Positions 63,108-64,000 of a stretch of 64,000 bases of DNA are shown one piece after another (the first letter of the stretch is position 1; each line of letters starts with the position of its first letter). Under the pieces are notes generated by a model, which made no database searches, was not told the origin of the DNA, and saw nothing but the letters and a program-made list of their open reading frames with translations. Made by a program: the position numbers and the translations under genes. Source of the stretch: Chitinophagaceae bacterium (GTDB lineage: Bacteria; Bacteroidota; Bacteroidia; Chitinophagales; Chitinophagaceae); NCBI GenBank assembly GCA_016786885.1, contig JAEUVO010000064.1:1-64000 (forward strand), given 5' to 3'.

Positions 63108-63527
63108 TCAGGATTCAGGTGTTAAATATTGTGCATAGGCATATCCTTCTTCGCCATCTTCTGTTCTGACAAGCCACCACAGGTCGCTGCTTTGGCTTAC
63201 CACGGTAACAATCTCATGATGAGCGGCTTTTCCTACAACAGGCTGATCAGTGCCCGGCCCTTTCCGTATGTTTAGATTAGACCTTTCTGTTGTCACTTTT
63301 GCTTTTGTAACAGGTGCAGAAGCCACAACATTAATATTCATTACCAGGTCGCCGGACAGAAAATTTGGATCAAGTTTATCATATATTGCCCACAATTTGT
63401 CTTTTGTTGCTCCATCAGGTGCCTCGCCATCAATGTACAATACACCTTCCTGTTCTCTTACCTGCAGATTTGAAACTCCTGCTGTAGCGGCAGTAATCAG
63501 TTCCTGGTATTTATCTTGTAATGCCAT
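63108..63527 (-). CDS. BON-like plus bacterial SH3 domain protein
   Basis: The 139-residue protein has no signal peptide. Residues 1-75 resemble a BON-type domain (ITAATAGVSNLQVREQEGVLYIDGEAP), and 78-139 form a bacterial SH3 domain: LNIRKGPGTDQPVVGKA, then DLWWLVRTEDGEEGYAYAQYL. It parallels the BON-LysM protein Kbp/YgaU, a cytoplasmic potassium sensor, with SH3 in place of LysM; that likeness is only architectural. It lies 22 bases behind a BON lipoprotein gene on the same strand, so the two are probably one operon. Confidence 0.75.
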   Translation of the reverse strand: MALQDKYQELITAATAGVSNLQVREQEGVLYIDGEAPDGATKDKLWAIYDKLDPNFLSGDLVMNINVVASAPVTKAKVTTERSNLNIRKGPGTDQPVVGKAAHHEIVTVVSQSSDLWWLVRTEDGEEGYAYAQYLTPES

Positions 63528-63549
63528 AATTATACTTTTTTGATGTTAT

Positions 63550-64000
63550 TTATTTAATGGTAAGACCAGTAAGGTCATATCCTTTTGATTTTAGTTTATC
63601 AAGTGTTTGCTTTAGCATGGCCCATTTTGCTTTGGCAATTTCTCCAGTAAGTACAATTTTGCCATCTTTAACAGCAAAGCCCATTCCGGAATGATCTTTC
63701 AGTGCATCTGTAAGCGCCTTTGTCAGCACTTCATCCTCCGGGTTAATGACGGGGGCGGCAGGGGGAGGAGCGATTGTACAGTTATTAACTACTGATTTTA
63801 CACCTTTAATTTTTCCGGCGATTTCTGCGCAAAGGTTTTTGCACATATCGTCTTTACATTCCCCTGTCAATGTAGCAATTCCATCCTTTACTTCCACCAT
63901 TGATCCGGCTGCCATAGGATCTGCTTTTAATGCAGCTTCTACAGCTGTTTTAATGTCTGCATCTTTGAGTTTTCCTTTACAGGCAGAAAAGCTGATGGCT
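63550..64000 (-). CDS. BON-domain lipoprotein, 5' end cut by window edge
   Basis: The visible frame reaches base 63999 and opens with the end of a lipoprotein signal, AISFSACKGKLKDADIK, so the true start lies beyond the window. An internal ATG at 63915 would remove half of the first domain. Two BON-like domains follow: one around IKTAVEAALKADP...VKDGIATLTGEC and one around LTKALTDALKDH...VKDGKIVLTGEI. BON domains bind phospholipid or membranes; members such as OsmY act in the periplasm under osmotic stress. Two Cys pairs in CKDDMCKNLC are unusual. The gene is followed closely by the BON-SH3 gene. Confidence 0.78.
   Translation of the reverse strand, partial: AISFSACKGKLKDADIKTAVEAALKADPMAAGSMVEVKDGIATLTGECKDDMCKNLCAEIAGKIKGVKSVVNNCTIAPPPAAPVINPEDEVLTKALTDALKDHSGMGFAVKDGKIVLTGEIAKAKWAMLKQTLDKLKSKGYDLTGLTIK

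Overview
The window is chromosomal DNA from a member of the Bacteroidota, most likely the Chitinophagaceae. Evidence: AT-rich sequence; -7 promoter boxes of the Bacteroidota type TAnnTTTG; almost no Shine-Dalgarno sequences; many small signal-peptide or lipobox proteins; lineage-typical families (DUF4270, GSCFA, the Bacteroidota EF-G-like GTPase); and the pairing of panC with a divergent GT5-like gene. I see no prophage, insertion sequence, CRISPR array or plasmid gene. One RNA gene is present, tRNA-Lys(CTT).

Layout. 1-7,035: cell-envelope and housekeeping genes (rfaE2, flippase-like protein, panC, GT5-like protein, DUF4270 lipoprotein, metK, rlmB). 7,112-15,064: lipid and sugar accessory genes (DUF2238, fatty acid desaturase, HTH regulator, HMG-CoA-lyase-like enzyme, GSCFA protein, galM with a NahK-like kinase, miaE). 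15,222-23,717: rpsO, pnp, prmA, plsY, M48 lipoprotein protease, DUF3052-like, CYTH protein, dnaG. 23,825-32,367: secreted proteins of unknown role, an EF-G-like GTPase, a four-domain beta/gamma-crystallin protein, an acetyltransferase-fold protein and a GMC oxidoreductase with its small subunit (to 34,131). 34,256-46,644: pullulanase, FKBP isomerase, DUF2891, RRM protein, gamma-glutamyltransferase-like enzyme, thiolase and small lipoproteins.

46,742-61,251 holds histidine-degradation genes (hutI, and an overlapping ftcD-hutG pair) on either side of an ion and osmolyte block at 49,440-56,367. That block contains a cation/proton antiporter, a glycerate kinase broken by one frameshift at a run of ten A, a two-domain protein that resembles glucosyl-3-phosphoglycerate synthase (GT81) fused to an HAD phosphatase, a ClC-family protein with channel-like residues, and a TMEM175-type potassium channel. 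I read this as a candidate pathway for a glycosylglycerate compatible solute placed among ion transporters. It is the most interesting part of the window. The right edge holds a TPR lipoprotein-like gene, a BON-SH3 protein and a BON lipoprotein cut by the window end.

Regulatory signals seen directly include about ten TAnnTTTG promoters. Four of them lie exactly four bases before a start codon, which suggests leaderless mRNAs. There are also about ten strong intrinsic terminators, two of which end within 5-10 bases of the next start codon.
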